Shown in pieces: positions 63,111 to 64,000 of a stretch of 64,000 nucleotides of DNA. Every line of letters starts with the position of its first letter. Within the stretch, counting starts at the first letter, position 1. Source of the DNA: DMER01 sp003451645 (GTDB taxonomy: Bacteria; Pseudomonadota; Alphaproteobacteria; Micropepsales; Micropepsaceae); contig DALYLR010000016.1 of the NCBI GenBank assembly GCA_031976175.1, positions 1 through 64,000 of the forward strand, written 5' to 3'. The notes under the pieces were generated by a model. It ran no database searches, was not told the DNA's origin, and saw nothing but the letters and a program-made list of their open reading frames with translations. The translations under genes were made by a program, and so were the position numbers.

Positions 63111-63481
63111 GCGCGCGGGACATGGCCTCGGGGCTACTATTTGACGAGTGCGTGGACCTGACTTTGGCAGTACCCGCATTCTCACCGCATGCCCAAATCG
63201 TACTGGTTCGCGACATTCTGCCCGGTGCAAATGATCACGTGGTGCTTGCAGATGCGCGATCGCGTGGGTTCATTCTGGTGACCGAGGATGCGGGCTTCGG
63301 CCGGCTCTTGTTTCACCTCAAGGCGCCAAGTCCCAAAGGGATAATCCTTATTGCTCTGGACCCGCTGCCTCGGCATGAGCGCTTGAAACGGCTAATGGTT
63401 ATCGCAGCTCAGGCGCTAACCCATGCCCAGGGGGCATTCGTGACCATCGGACCAAAAACGGTCCGGACGCGGAAGTTGTGA
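63107..63481 (+). CDS. DUF5615 PIN-like toxin
   Basis: 124 residues from GTG 63107. LLFDECVDLTLAVPAF and FILVTEDAGFGRLLFHL, with HVVLADARSRG between, match the DUF5615 PIN-like family that pairs with DUF433 antitoxins. The acidic residues in FDE and TED are the likely metal site. RNase activity inferred. Confidence 0.88.
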   Translation: MSARDMASGLLFDECVDLTLAVPAFSPHAQIVLVRDILPGANDHVVLADARSRGFILVTEDAGFGRLLFHLKAPSPKGIILIALDPLPRHERLKRLMVIAAQALTHAQGAFVTIGPKTVRTRKL

Positions 63482-63815
63482 GCCCTTTTGTGCGCGATTA
63501 CCCTCAAATGCGCGAGGCGAAGGACTGCGGCTTGATGCCCGAAATAGAGAACACCTTCACCTCTCCGACACCTCCTCCGTCATGCTAGGATCGCACCCGG
63601 TTTGGTTGTTTTGTGGGTCAGAACGCAGGTGCCACGAAGAAATCGATTTTTTGAGGCCCTTTTTCGGAACGAAATGGCGGAAATGAACCAAAAAGAGCCG
63701 GATTTTTGTTTCGTTTGGTGTACTCTAGTTTCGTGTTTGCACCGTTGATGGCGCAATTTCCGCGGCGTTTCGGGTCCTGGACATCGCTTTTGTGACCTGT
63801 TCCAACTGATCGGCC

Positions 63816-64000
63816 ATGCCCGCCCGCGATCTTGCCTTCATGATGCTCATTAACGCCATTTGGGGTTTGGCGATGATCCCGGCATCCGTGGCGTTGCAGC
63901 ATTTCCCGCCGCTGGAGTTCACCGCGTTACGGTTTCTATTGCTCTCCTTGGTGCTGGCACCGGTTTTCTTGCGCTGGCGGCCGGGGCAGATGCGCATGGT
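63816..64000 (+). CDS. EamA (DMT superfamily) transporter, 3' end cut by the window
   Basis: 61 codons are visible from ATG 63816: MPARDLAFMMLINAIWGLAM, then HFPPLEFTALRFLLLSLVLA, the first two transmembrane helices of an EamA-type exporter. The ribosome site is weak. The gap 63482-63815 (334 bases) is AT-rich towards its right end and shows no gene; it should hold the promoter. Confidence 0.8.
   Translation, partial: MPARDLAFMMLINAIWGLAMIPASVALQHFPPLEFTALRFLLLSLVLAPVFLRWRPGQMRM

Noticed and set aside
63618..63997. Two overlapping minus-strand frames at the right end
   Set aside because: They oppose the EamA gene start and its promoter and carry no domain signal.

Overview
This 64 kb window reads as a chromosomal segment of a GC-rich alphaproteobacterium. 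The supporting features are a cobalamin methionine synthase split into two proteins behind an ArsR-methyltransferase regulator and metF, an FnrL/FnrN-type Fnr with a CX2CX7C cluster and an exact TTGAT-N4-ATCAA box, an ELM1-type protein, the yqeY-dnaG-rpoD order, MlaA/MlaC, and dispersed palindromic intergenic repeats of the kind common in Alphaproteobacteria. I cannot place the genus.

Layout. 1-7.2 kb: a truncated secreted protein, a PagL-like lipid A deacylase, greA, a retropepsin-like aspartyl protease, an Lrp regulator, the ELM1-like protein, trxB with a LysR gene, and a host-attachment-type protein. 7.3-9.4 kb: a small accessory pocket with an abutting pair of transposase relics, several very small genes, a HEPN-motif protein in visibly lower-GC DNA, and two places where divergent start codons overlap on a CATG. 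9.4-14.5 kb: the leftward operon carA-HD phosphohydrolase-carB. 14.6-16.8 kb: a TPR-Asp/Asn hydroxylase and a CPBP protease. 16.8-22 kb: yqeY-dnaG-rpoD, where RpoD carries a long Lys/Ala/Pro-rich N-terminal tail. 22-28.5 kb: small metabolic genes, including a SnoaL-GNAT-nitrilase operon, an S9 peptidase and a SIMPL protein. 28.6 kb: tRNA-Ile(CAU). 30-34 kb: a secreted subtilase with a poly-proline linker and likely beta-barrel, followed by a secreted TPR-caspase.

34-41.7 kb: an OafA-like acyltransferase with fnr, ettA, an amber-split DUF1877 gene, mlaC and mlaA. 42-49.3 kb: the methionine-cycle operon (arsR-methyltransferase, metF, metH N-part, then an antitoxin-like/PIN pair, a methyltransferase, and the metH C-part), preceded by a 20 bp palindrome that is probably the ArsR operator. 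49-54 kb: AAA ATPase, membrane proteins, a 25-codon membrane-protein gene with a strong ribosome site and its own terminator, an SDR, a SugE-type exporter and BrnTA. 54.4-58 kb: a fused 5-oxoprolinase-type hydantoinase. 58-64 kb: a TerB/J-domain protein, ParDE, a Gly/Tyr/Lys-repeat secreted protein, a cluster of palindromic repeats, a pentapeptide-repeat membrane protein, a DUF433/DUF5615 pair, and the start of an EamA transporter.

The most unusual items are the HEPN locus with overlapping divergent starts, the toxin-antitoxin-like pair lodged inside the split metH operon, the H1-like RpoD tail, the tiny membrane-protein gene at 52.5 kb, and the subtilase/caspase pair. Start codons were re-chosen from ribosome sites, overlaps and family N-termini, and several differ from the longest open frame. 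Functions rest on motif recognition from reading; no database search was run.
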